NCBI RefSeq assembly: GCF_040115645.1
Contig: NC_089571.1
Span: forward strand, 558,001 to 622,000
Length of the DNA stretch: 64,000 bases
Reading direction: 5' to 3'
From: Euwallacea fornicatus
Taxonomy: Eukaryota; Arthropoda; Insecta; Coleoptera; Curculionidae
Positions within the stretch are counted from its first letter, which is position 1; each line of letters starts with the position of its first letter. The translations under genes and the position numbers were made by a program. A model generated the notes under the pieces. The model had not been told where the DNA came from. It did no database searches and worked only from the letters and a program-made list of their open reading frames with translations. This document shows, one piece after another, positions 1 to 10,099 of the stretch.

Positions 1-387
1 AAAGATGGAATGAAATGCAGATGATCACAGGATAATGCGGATGGTCCCACGATGATACAGATACAGATCACACGTATTGTTCAAGTTCTTCAATTTTTTT
101 CAGTTAAAATTTGGTGGGGAATTAAGTTGTTACACATCATTAAATTCAGAAAAATATTTTCTATAAAAAATATTTTTAAAATGTGGAGATTTATTCGAAA
201 TACTGAAGTGGACTGAAGAAATAGAGTTTAAAAAATATCATCTTTTACGTTACTTAGTAGTCTCAAGCATTTTTTTTTTTTTTGTTTTTAGTTAATAAAT
301 TTCTGAGTTATAGCTCTTTGCCCCTTTTTCATATACACTCTTTATTGGAAGTTTCAAGACCTTATAGCATAGGGAATTTTCATGTTC

Positions 388-1204
388 TCAAATGTTAATA
401 TTGCCCGTATTAAATATTCTTTCCCTAGCGAGTACCGCTTCATCGGTGGCTAATACATAGCTAAGGAAGTTTGGAACCCGCCCTAGTTTTTTTGAAACCC
501 AGTTACAGAAACGCTGTCGATGACGAAAATCTTGCGGTTGTAAACACCATACTTTTTGCATATAATATGGGTATAACTGTTTTAAAATCCTCCAAACTGA
601 ACTTTTTGACCCATTGCACTCTGTTGCCAGTCTGCGATTGTTAGTCGCAGCATTATTCACAATATTTTCCAAAATTGCATTTTCAACATTTGCAAAACCA
701 TTTGGCCGGTGTCTGCCGCGACTTTGACATGCACACGGACAAGTTCCGCTATTTCGAAGTCCTTGAGTAACACGAACAAACGTGCGCTTATTTGAGGGTA
801 GGATGCGGGAAACTATATGTATAAGTCCTACAAGTCCAAGTAGAGTTTCCACGGATTTTCCCATAAGCTAACACCGCATGAGTGTACTTATTGTTTGTAA
901 AACGTGACATTTTACATTAAAAAATTCTCAATAATTTTAAACGCTGTCACAATAATCGAAACAAGGCCTTTTGTGCATCTCGTTTGAATCACGATAAGCA
1001 AAGAAAAAAACATGATAATTAAACATCCATAAAATGTGTACTTCGATTTTTTTTTAATCTATGGGCTGTTCCACAAAGTGGTTTTAAAAAGTAAAAATAG
1101 CGGGAGTAAATGTGAGTTAAAAAAATTATTTGGCAAAAGTTGTTTCTTTCGCTGAATTCTGTTACTTGGTCAAATTATGGCTCTTATTTCTGGGACACCT
1201 TGTA
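388..1204 (-). mobile_element. Tc1/mariner-superfamily transposase, N-terminal fragment with one terminal repeat
   Basis: A minus-strand ORF (388-864, 158 codons) ends abruptly. Its middle has a helix-turn-helix of the kind found in insect DDE transposases: a conserved RRLA block, then SSVWRILK, then the YPYYMQKVW/LQPQDF region, and finally a TDEA motif that fits the first catalytic Asp region. Upstream of the ORF on the same strand the sequence ends in GGGACACCTTGTATA (to 1204), which resembles the TACAGGGTG ends of other long-repeat elements in this window. The C-terminal catalytic half is absent, so this is a dead 5' fragment. Family assignment is by motif memory. Confidence 0.65.
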
Positions 1205-1825
1205 TACAATATGTCTTATAAAATAATTAATAAAAAAAAAAAGTTATTCCTGTTTTGGAACACTGTATAAGTCTTACTAAATTTAAAATGCGATCTGTGT
1301 GACGCTGCATATACAGCCCAAATTTGATAAAGCTCTTTTACTACATCATTTTCTATCTAGCAAAACGATCTCCTATACCCTAGGAGAACTATTGTTTCGC
1401 AGAACACCCCGCATTTTGATATTTCTCTTTTGTACCAGATAGTGTTATCATTTCTTGCATCTCCTATGCGTAGATTTTTTTGTAAACGCACATTTAAAGC
1501 TAATAAAAAAACATTTAATAATAAATAAAATCGTGTCCGACTCTGTGGTCTGCGATGTTGCCGCATTTTCAGTTTGATATAGCTCATCAAATAGAGAAGG
1601 TTCCGCCATAGCATAGTTATTTATGTTTAGTATACGCACCTTATTAAAAATAGATTTGCTATCAGTGTATTGGTGACGACGAGGCGACGTAAATATTATT
1701 ATAGTTTAAATTTTTAACATAGTCCTAATAAACTACAGTGACATAAAATTTCTTTATTCCTTTCCTGTGATAGTTCTATTGAGTTTCCCTGATAATTTGG
1801 TTAAACCCCGTAAAAGAAAATTGTA

Positions 1826-2521
1826 CAGGGTGTTTCCTAAGTACGGTACATAACTTCGGGAGCGTATTCTACAGCTAAAATGAAGGTAATTTTGTTATAT
1901 AAACCGTATCCCAAAAATGCTTCGTTGCGGAAATACAGGGTGTGAAAATTTTATTGTCTGAAATTTAATGTCTCACGCATAGATAAATAAACGGTGTTGG
2001 TGACTAGTAAAATGTCGACAAATTCACTATCAAACACAACGAAAAAAATTCATATCTTCGTACAAGTATTTCTTCTCTTAAGAATAATAAAAAACAATAA
2101 AAAAATGTAGCTACAATGTTTTTTATTTATTTATTTGAAAACGGTGCGTCCTACGAAAAAAAGTCAGGAGACCTTTTTTCTTCCAAATCGAACACAATTT
2201 AAAAAAGAACAGTGGCGTACCGCATTTTTCCTTTAAAATATCCAGCAGTTATCCCGCCCGCACGCCACTGGTTACACAACAGCCACTGTTTTTGGCGTAA
2301 AATACGCACCGTTGCTAACTCTAAAACCCTGTAAAATTTCATTAAAATGTCTCGAGTAGTTTCGGAAATATTAAAAAAATTGTAATTTTTTAAACAAATT
2401 TTCACACCCTGTATTTCCGCAACGAAGCATTTTTGGGATAAAGTTTAGATAACAAAGTTGCCTTTATTTTAGCTGTAGAATACGCTCCTGAAGTTATGTA
2501 CCGTACTTAGGAAACACCCTG
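1826..2521. mobile_element. Non-autonomous element with about 127-bp terminal inverted repeats
   Basis: The left arm (1826-1952) and right arm (2395-2521) are near-perfect inverted copies. Both outer ends read TACAGGGTGT and are flanked by TA (1824-1825 and 2522-2523), as expected for Tc1/mariner-type target duplication. A second TACAGGGTGT sits 110 bp inside each arm (1934 and, inverted, 2413). The roughly 440-bp core has no convincing coding sequence. The high arm identity suggests fairly recent activity. It lies in the lingerer gene, upstream of the penultimate exon. Confidence 0.85.
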
Positions 2522-2586
2522 TATAGTTTGGCAATTATTTTTTCACTACTATGTCAACGATTAAAAAAAAATCTTTCGTTAACTAG

Positions 2587-4919
2587 TCGTACGAGAAACA
2601 AGGCTTTCACTCGGGCACGCCACCCCCCTTCACAGGAACCCTAAGTCAGAGCGGGGGACTGCCTCCCAGCGGCGCCGGCTACCCCTCACAAGTTTATATT
2701 CCTACGATGGCCATGCATCAGCATCAGCCTATGCACCAGGTGAGATTCTTCCACATTTAAATCTTTAAAATGTCTTCCCGAGCATGTTTAAATCAGCGCG
2801 ATACATGTAGGATTTACTACGCTTTGATTATGGGTGTGCCTGGATGTATTTGCATGATAAATACTTCGAATTCTCAAGAATAAATCCTGATATTGATAAT
2901 TGAGGTGAAACATGGTTTTAATCCGAAATTGTGTCTCCTAACGAAGTAAAAAAAAAGGAAGAAACATAATCGAATGATTTAAAACGCGTAGGTCACGTGT
3001 TTTTGCTTCAATTATTGGTTCTACTATAGCTTCGTCGTTCTTTCCGCTGTTGATAGTGAGAAGAAACTCTTCTTGGTAAAGGTTGCAATTAGACTGAAAT
3101 ACATAATTTAGCATAGAAAGTACATTGCATGTGGGTCACTGTGTATGTGTCACATTGTCGGCTGAAAAAGTTTTAGTGAGGTCTCGGCTGGTAGTGTGAC
3201 GCGTGACACATTGCCATCTTGGTTACTTAGATTTTTGTTTTGCTTGTAGATGGATGTGCGGCACCAAAGCAGACGCGCGGTAAGTCACATCACGACGCAC
3301 CGCATCCGCTTTTGTACATTTCATTTTGCATGTTTCATTATCGCGTCGCATTTTGCGTTTGCTAGAAAATATCTGGATCAGCCTGACACGTTACTAAATA
3401 TCATCACAAAAATTACGGAAGAAATCCCTGCGGACTATTCAAAATGTCCCACATTTCCGCAAGGCGCTGTCGATAATTGCATCACACAAGCGAATGATAA
3501 CGTTTCCTTTACTTCACACCCGCCCTAGCGCGACCAGTAAAATTAATGCAGTATTAATAAACACAACGTAAAACATAAAAATTAAATAGCAGAAAACTTA
3601 AACGCAGGATTAAAAGGATTCGGCCCTAGATAGATATGTCTGAAGTTGACTCATTAAACAAATAAGAGAACTAATACCAGTTAGTTCGGGTCCCTTTCGA
3701 TTCACCAATTCCTGAAAAATTTTGGTATTTGACAAAAATAATAGGAAATGATGTCATTCGCACACTATTATATAGAGTGTTTAAAAAAGATGCGGTAATA
3801 TTTAAGTGGTTATTTTATGGAAAAAAATTCCTGCGAGCATAGATCCGGAAATGTATAGCTTCCAAGATATAGGGTGTTAATTTTCTTTTAATAACGACTT
3901 TCAAAAAATTATTAAAATATTTTTTTTAATTTGATAGCGTTGTTTGAAGTAAAAAGAGGCTGATTTGGCGTTAACTAGATTAAAATTATTATGTCCAATT
4001 GCGTCAGGGCGGACACCTTAACCAAATTTATTGACAAGAATGTACGGCACTGATTTTAGCTAAATTCTGATATTTTTTGAGGTGAAACAACTAAAAATAC
4101 AACTTTTATGTCTCTTAACCCTTTCGTCATATCTCGCTTTATTTGCGAGATAAAAAAATTAAAACATTTTATTGCATGACCATTTATCATACAAAAACAT
4201 TTTTTTTTTTAATTCAAGAGTTTATCCCCTTATTCCCTATCAACAATTTGTGTTTTGATGATTTTTAAAGTTCAAAAATTATGTCAAAAGATATTTTTGA
4301 CAGTTTTTTGAGTTATTTTTGAAAGACCGTTATTTAAAAAAAAATAACATCCTGTATCTTGGCAGCAATATATTTTCAGATTTATGTTTATAGGAACTTT
4401 TTTCCATAAAATGACCTGAGCAATCGCCCCGTTAAATATTTCTGCGTCTTTTAAACCCCCGGTATAAGAGCCTTCGGGCCAGAAAATTGGTATCAATTTT
4501 AGTGTAATGCCTTTAATGTGGTCTTCGACTTGTTTTCCTTTACTGAAATCAATGTTATTTCCAAAAATAACTATTTTACACCTAATTTTTCGTTTTATAT
4601 GCTGCTTCATCTTTATCGATTTATTCATTATTCATTCAGCTGAAGAAGTAACACAAGTATCCTCTCCTCAATCGCCAAAAACAGGGCAACTGCCTTTCAT
4701 AGGATGTCGTTAGGTTAACAATAACCTGTCAAGATGATGTTGTCCTGTTAAAGGCACCCCGCAACATTCGATCTAATTTGAGGGGGGATGTAAAAGTGGT
4801 GAGTTTTTCTTTTGCAGGATTCGGGTAATTCGAGTGGTCAGCGTGCGCAGGGATCAAACCAGGCCAAGGGCGGCTCAAAACAGGGGGGCTATGGCGCCTC
4901 TTATTGGAATCAGAACTAA
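2587..4919 (+). CDS. lig: Lingerer / UBAP2-like protein, 3'-terminal exons (partial gene)
   Basis: Two exons are clear: 2587-2739 (acceptor AACTAG, donor CAG|gtgag, 51 codons, phase 0) and 4818-4919 (acceptor tttgcag, stop TAA 4917-4919). The translation carries the conserved lingerer/UBAP2L tail: QGFHSGTPPPF, then a YIP...MHQHQPMHQ stretch, then DSGNSSGQRAQGSNQ and a final YGASYWNQN. Proteins of this family have an N-terminal UBA domain, bind RNA and FMR1/Caprin-type partners in cytoplasmic granules, and in Drosophila restrict growth and affect mating behaviour. The UBA and most of the protein lie before position 1. A phase-0 cassette exon may be added at 3250-3279. The intron between the exons carries a long-TIR transposon at 3771-4466. 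Confidence 0.88.
3250..3279 (+). CDS. lig: Candidate 30-nt cassette microexon of lingerer
   Basis: The stretch is preceded by a textbook pyrimidine tract and acceptor (TTTTGTTTTGCTTGTAG) and followed by a consensus donor (gtaagt). It is exactly 30 nt, opens in phase 0 and closes in phase 0, and so can be added between the two supported lingerer exons without changing frame. It would insert MDVRHQSRRA, a short basic peptide, just before DSGNSSGQ. The splice signals and phase are seen directly; actual use is inferred. Confidence 0.6.
3771..4466. mobile_element. Degenerate long-TIR element in the lingerer intron
   Basis: About 200 bp at 3771-3970 is an inverted, diverged copy of about 4270-4466. 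The shared landmarks include the tract TTATTTTATGGAAAAAA, followed about 50 bp later by an A/TGGGTGTTA block. The outer end is TATAGAGTGT; a second TATAGGGTGT lies 97 bp inside (3868). The core has no transposase left. The structure matches the element at 1826-2521, but the arms are more diverged, so it is probably an older copy. Confidence 0.7.
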
Positions 4920-5811
4920 ACGTGGCTTATAAGGAAACGCAAACTGCTCACCCTTCGTTCTTCCCGCAGCCACCCTCCGAGTCCCCCGCACGTACTTTAA
5001 GAATTCTGTTATAGATAGTGATAATTATTATTTAGTTTCGCGGAAGAAATAATAGTTCCGGATTGTGCAAATCTTAGAGGTGCACCTCTAAAGCAGTGCG
5101 GCCCCCGAGGACCTTTCATCACGCCACCCGATATATTATTAATCGTTTTATTATTATTGTATTGATTTTTTATAATGGTAATTACGTATAAGTTTGTTGT
5201 TTTAGTGAGCCACCCAGAATGTTTTTTCAGTTCATGTTGTTGAGAACTACTAGAATACGGTTTTTTTTTTATTCAAAGGGGGCAACGAATGTTCTTTAAC
5301 CGAGGTACAAGACTTTGCGGTACTGTTCTGATTTGTTTGGTTAAGTGGATTTTTTTAGTTTACCGCGCGAAGAGGTGCGGCAGTTTCGCCTGCGACAAAT
5401 AGTAAAAGTCAATTTACGAGAATCACACACACATTTCTTTTATACGGAGGCACTTTTTTCTGTCTCTCCACAAACGTGTACATATAGAACAAATATAAAA
5501 CGCTTTAGGTCCGATTTCGCTCTGTAACTAGAAAGCGCCTGTTAATAAAAAATTAGTCTCTAGCGAACCCCTTTGTCTCTGCCAGATATTAGGTAAATTG
5601 ACTTGCCTATATTAACGCGGTCTCGTACGACTGACTTCCGAGGGGTCCTGGGGCGGTGCCACCGCACTTACATTGAAAGTAAGGAAGCCGTCAGTCGAAA
5701 CGTTAAGGAGCGCAGGTTTTCCGGTGATAGGACGACGGCACTGTCCTTGGTCCCATCGGACTATTTTTTATTTTATTATGATAATATTTTAGATAGAGTT
5801 TAAATGATAAT
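4920..5811 (+). other. lig: lingerer 3' UTR
   Basis: No coding exon follows the TAA at 4917-4919. The sequence continues as non-coding DNA to a poly(A) signal near 5812. Short ORFs here (for example 5603-5803) have no recognisable motif and look like chance. The exact 3' end needs transcript data. Confidence 0.5.
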
Positions 5812-5817
5812 AATAAA
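5812..5817 (+). terminator. Candidate poly(A) signal of lingerer
   Basis: AATAAA lies about 0.9 kb after the lingerer stop codon in an A/T-rich tract. Other AATAAA-like runs exist nearby, so this is one plausible choice. Confidence 0.35.
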
Positions 5818-6639
5818 ACTAAATTATCCTGTGTACCTACCGCTAATTTGTATAAAATACCCCCTCCCCCACAATTATTGTAGACACTGTATATGTGTAG
5901 TTTTGTTTTGTATTTGCTAACTTATGAGACATTTGAGAGAATACACATGAGTAAAACTTGATGGTATGCGTTTAATTTACAGCTGTAAACTATTACATAC
6001 GAGTTAACGGGATCGGTGAAAGGCCTTTTTAAAAGCAAATACTTTTATTTGAATTGTAACGGCTCAACATGTGGTTTACTTGAATACAATTATCTCTCAA
6101 ACCACTACTTTACATTCTCATGTCTTTTCTGTTATCCGTTTCTGTCCGGTCAGCTTTTGTCGCTGCGTCTAATCGCTACATAACAAATGTCCCTTATTTT
6201 CGAGTCTTTGACAAAGCGATTTGACACTTTCTGCTTCCCGGGTTCCTTTATCAATAGTTTTACTTGCCTTACCAACATTTATATAAAAGTTTGCGCAGTA
6301 TCCGCTTTGGCCTGCCAACATCCATACTTTATACTCACGCTGTATGTTTTATTTTCGCCATATATTGTTTTAATGCGAATTTGTCCTCATATTTAATCAC
6401 TGATTCGTTAGTGCTTACATTTTTGGAAAGAAGAAAACCCAAAAAAAACGTGTCTGCAGATGAGTGATGAAGGGTCGCGTTTTACACTCCTTGTCGAAGT
6501 TAACATCTCATTGCTTTCTGGCTATAACAAGTTGTCGATCGCGCGCAAATTAGTTAATATTCAGCTAAGTCTTTTTACTTTATTAGTGATGATATAAACG
6601 GATCATTCAGTAACTTATTAGAAGACTAGTAATCTCTTT

Positions 6640-7032
6640 AGCTTGGTGCTGTTTTTATCCCCATCAGTAAGTTTATGACAAATGTTTTCATTTTCTCTTT
6701 ATCAATAGGTTTATACGGTTTACCTATTTGCCGCACGTATAAATTAGTTTGAAACGCTGCATTCAATAAAATCTTATGTAAAAAAAATTTGAAATAATGA
6801 CCCTGGAGATTGATCATTAAAAGGTTCTTTACAAAATCTGGAGCATCTAAAGAACTTGAAAAATCCTTAGGAATGTGAAGAGGTTCGTTATTTCTTTCCA
6901 AATTGGGGGTTCTGGATAATGTGGTCGTTTTCTTTCCTGTAACATTTGATTTTCTTCAACCGATTTAGTTTTTAGGCCCTTTAGAGATACAGTGGGCCGC
7001 GTTAATGTTCGGAAACCATAGTAATTAAGCAT
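6640..7032 (-). mobile_element. piggyBac-type transposase fragment
   Basis: The minus-strand translation at 6640-6901 contains FSSSLDAPDFVKNLL, then FQTNLYVRQIG, then a block ending LLMGIKTAPS. The QTNLY and LMGI landmarks belong to the start of the DDE_Tnp_1_7 (piggyBac) domain. An overlapping ORF in another frame (6847-7032) carries PHYPEPPIWK, which fits the stretch just before that domain, so a frameshift separates the two. The rest of the domain, with the catalytic Asp residues, is missing. No terminal repeats or TTAA target sites were identified. Confidence 0.65.
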
Positions 7033-7097
7033 TTATTGCATTCAAACTAAGCTGTTTATGAAATTAATAAATACCCTGCTTTATAATAAGTTAAATC

Positions 7098-7628
7098 AGA
7101 TACTCAAAAGATACCTGCAGCAAATAGGGATAGAACGCAGCGACCATTGCTGGTTCTGCGGGAACGAGACATTGGGCATGAGTGACACTCCTGAGCACAC
7201 GTTGTGAGAGTGTCCTGAATGGGAGACCGCTCGAGCGGAAGCCAGGGAGAGCGGCCTCAACCTGGATCGAAACACGTTTGGCAGAAAGATAGTAGAGAGC
7301 GAAGTAAATGGGATGCGTTGGTGAGAATGATTGAAGCGATTACGGAAGCAAAGAGATTGAGAGCGAATGAGAGACGTGTGATGTAAGGAAGAGTTCTCCG
7401 CGGATTAGACTAGGGAGAGATCCCACCACTCCGCGAAGTAATGCCTTGCAGTGGTTCCGGGAGGAACAACGGTGAAGAGAGAACAGGGGGTTTAGTCGGT
7501 CAGCGTGCCCTGGATTGAAACGTTAACTCGACACAAAGGGGGCAAATAAGATCGACGAGTGCCAAGCCCCCAATGTCTTGCTTGCAGGTTCCCCTCAACC
7601 TCTATAAAAAAAAGATACTCAAAAGATA
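7098..7628 (+). mobile_element. 5'-truncated R1-type non-LTR retrotransposon with 16-bp target duplication
   Basis: The identical 16-mer AGATACTCAAAAGATA flanks the insert (7098-7113 and 7613-7628). The insert (7114-7612) ends in an A-rich tail. Its plus-strand reading frame begins with a CCHC-like knuckle (C-W-F-C ... H-T-L ... E-C-P-E-W), the C-terminal zinc motif seen after the reverse transcriptase in R1-clade elements. A stop codon breaks the knuckle and the frame later shifts. Only the 3' end of the element was copied, as in typical target-primed reverse transcription. Clade placement rests on the knuckle alone. Confidence 0.75.
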
Positions 7629-7793
7629 GCTTTTATTTACCTAATTTGCACACATTTTTTATTAATCAATATTAAGTGAAATATTGCTTGAATTTAACAG
7701 AGCAAAAGTATTCGGACACGTCACCCGTTATGCAATTCGACCGTCCTATTCTGTTGCTGTAATTTTTGCCGGGTTGCAACATTTGTAAACATA

Positions 7794-7962
7794 CAGAGTG
7801 ACCCATTTGCTTTGGGGTCAGTCTGTAAAAAGTTTATTGGCTGTGCGATTTAGCCCGGATTTTATTTTAATTATAGAGCTTGATAAACTGCACATTTTCA
7901 GTAAAAGTCCGTAAAAAACTAATTTTTTTACAGACTGATCCCGAAACAAATGGGTCGCACTG
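7794..7962. mobile_element. 169-bp MITE with about 45-bp inverted ends
   Basis: The left end begins CAGAGTGACCCATTTG and the right end, inverted, begins CAGTGCGACCCATTTG; the similarity runs on through the TCAGTCTGTAAAAA block. TA flanks both sides (7792-7793 and 7963-7964). There is no coding capacity. It sits just before the transposase remnant at 8000-8274. Confidence 0.75.
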
Positions 7963-7999
7963 TATCTTTAAGCGCTACCTCGCAGAATTTCTTTAGCTG

Positions 8000-8815
8000 T
8001 GAAAGTGTCACGTAAGGGCAAAAGAAAGACGTTTTATATACGCCAACGAGTCATTTACAATAACGAGAAAAGAGAATCATATAGAGAAATTGGTAGATAT
8101 TACAATTGAGCAAGAGCACTGTAGCTGATATCACGAAAAGGTATAAACATGAAGATAGAATACCATCTGTCCCCCAAAAAGGCCATCCAACGTTATTGGA
8201 CGATCGTGATAAGCGCGATAGTATGAAGAAAGTAAAGATTGATGCTACGTTAAGCACTCCGACATTAGCACCAGTGTAATGTATCACGATGTTAGGGAGA
8301 GAAATAAGTAATGCTTTAGATCTATTGCTACTGTTCGGTGAAAAGAAGAAGTACCTTCTTATCCCCGGGGTCTGTATTTATATGTTATTTTTATCAATTA
8401 AGGGGTGGCTCCACTGATACGTTAAGTTCTCTGGAAAGATTCGGAGAGGGACCCTTGGACTGACTTAATTACTATTGACTCTACATAGACTAACAAGAAC
8501 ATAAGTACATTTGCTTATCTACTTAATGAACTTTAGCTTAAACTAACAATGTATTGTTGGTAGGTACACTACACCAGAGTTGTTTCAAGAAACTGGAAAA
8601 AAAGTTCGTGCATCTGCAGTACGTCGTATGATTAATGAAAATGGATACCATGGTAGAATTCCCCGGAAAAAGTCATGTATTAACGATATTAATCGCAAGA
8701 AAAGATTATTGTTCGTAAATCAATACATTTCCAAAGAATCTGGTGGAATAATAAGATATTTGCTGATGAAAGTAAATACAAATGTTTGGTTCAGATGGAC
8801 ATAAACTTACAGTAT
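8000..8815 (+). pseudogene. Tc1-type transposase remnant split by a solo LTR
   Basis: Segment one (about 8000-8274) holds a Tc1 DNA-binding region: SYREIGRYYN, then, after a one-base shift, LSKSTVADITKRYK and TLLDDRDKRD. Segment two (8578-8815) continues with LFQETGKKVRASAVRRMI and the first catalytic region (ADESKYN..FGSDG). The two are separated by an LTR at 8275-8573, and the reading frame picks up where it left off. A further frameshift lies near the ADES motif, and the rest of the catalytic core is gone. Confidence 0.7.
8275..8573. repeat. Solo LTR inserted in the Tc1 transposase
   Basis: The insert begins TGTAATGTAT and ends GTACACTACA, so it has the 5'-TG...CA-3' LTR signature with an imperfect terminal inverted repeat. 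It is flanked by the direct repeat CCAG (8271-8274 and 8574-8577; possibly 5 bp with the preceding A). It is about 299 bp with no internal coding sequence and no partner LTR nearby, so it is best read as a solo LTR left by recombination. The retrotransposon family cannot be named from this alone. Confidence 0.7.
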
Positions 8816-10099
8816 CTAACAATCTTGTTCGTACACATAGATGTAAGATTTGCGATTCAAGGGTAGAGAGAAACGACACAATTCTCAGAGCACTTCTTTA
8901 TTCTCCGTGATCCAAAAATAAAATCACAATACAACCCGGTATCCATACACAGAACACATCCCCTCTTCTTGAGAAAACCGATAGGATGGAAGGGCTGTCC
9001 ACCCTTTTTCCCACGGGTACCAAACCCCTAAACATCATTCTCACCTACGCTAAAGGAATTTATAAACAACCCTCTCTTCCCACGCTAATCTGAGGAAGAG
9101 CTTGGTACCAAAAGCCTGTACCACTTTCAGGTAATGCCAATTAATGATCTTAACATAAACAAGAAATGCGAGGGGATTCGTGACTGCCCTTTTACCATTT
9201 TCTCGCACTTATCTTGGAAGGAATTTAGAACCAGAACCCCGTGACATTTTCAGATAATTGATTAATAGTTTTAACATGGACAGGGAATGCTCACGTGCGT
9301 ATTCATTATACTGCCGGTTTAGCTATTTTTTTGGCAAATTTTCGTTCTTCGCGTAGTTTTCTTAAACTGAGCTGTGCATTATTCACCTTAATATAATAGT
9401 AAAGGCCAGCAACATTTTTGAGAAACATTTATTTCAATTTGTGCGTGCCTAAGCAGATGTATAAGATGTTATGACAATAAGTATATAAACTTTTCGAATC
9501 TATAAACAAACATTTACAATCATATTAATCAGGAAATGGCTATTATTATGCTACTCGTATATCGCGGGAGTAAAAGTAATACCTATACAAGATTATATTA
9601 AATTTTCATATTAAAATCGATGACACTTAAGTAACTTCAAACTTTAAAATCTCAAAATTACAACCTAAGCTGCTTCGCAGTCACGTGCAAGAATCAGTCC
9701 CGGAAAGCCCTTAATAAACATGTAAATAAGCACACTATAAGCTAAAAAAAAAACAACAAAACTCACACTAGAGTTTAATGATAAAAGTAAATCTAAGGGT
9801 TACATTTAAGACAGTTACAAAAATGCTCGATAGCCACGTAATACTATAATAATAAATTGCATTTCTTGATTGCATTACTCGATAAAAGACTAATAATATC
9901 TCCTCCATGTTTTATTCCTCTTTTCCTTTTAAACATACATGCACTACCAGAATATAAGAAGTACAAAAATAGTGAATTGCTATAAGGCTAACGCGACGAG
10001 ATATAATCAGCCATGACTTTTGGAAATTGAAAGACGAAATTAACACTCCTTGGTAACACACACAAGCTACGAAATACAGTGGCATTCTCGGGCGACGTC
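8816..10099. other. Gene-free stretch with a diverged direct repeat; contains the likely REEP 3' UTR
   Basis: No gene was recognised. Two similar, non-identical blocks of about 60-90 bp (around 9085-9166 and 9208-9290) lie about 123 bp apart, each passing from an ACCA(A/G)AA core to a TTTCAG block and then to ATGC. The part from about 9430 to 10099 is probably the 3' UTR of the minus-strand REEP gene. Confidence 0.4.
9428..9433 (-). terminator. Candidate poly(A) signal of the REEP gene
   Basis: TTTATT on the plus strand gives AATAAA on the minus strand, about 0.67 kb after the REEP stop codon. It is a plausible but unproven 3' end. Confidence 0.3.

Noticed and set aside
3280..3528. 92-codon ORF starting at the lingerer microexon
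   Set aside because: Only the first ten codons look exonic; the rest follows a consensus gtaagt donor and reads as intron.
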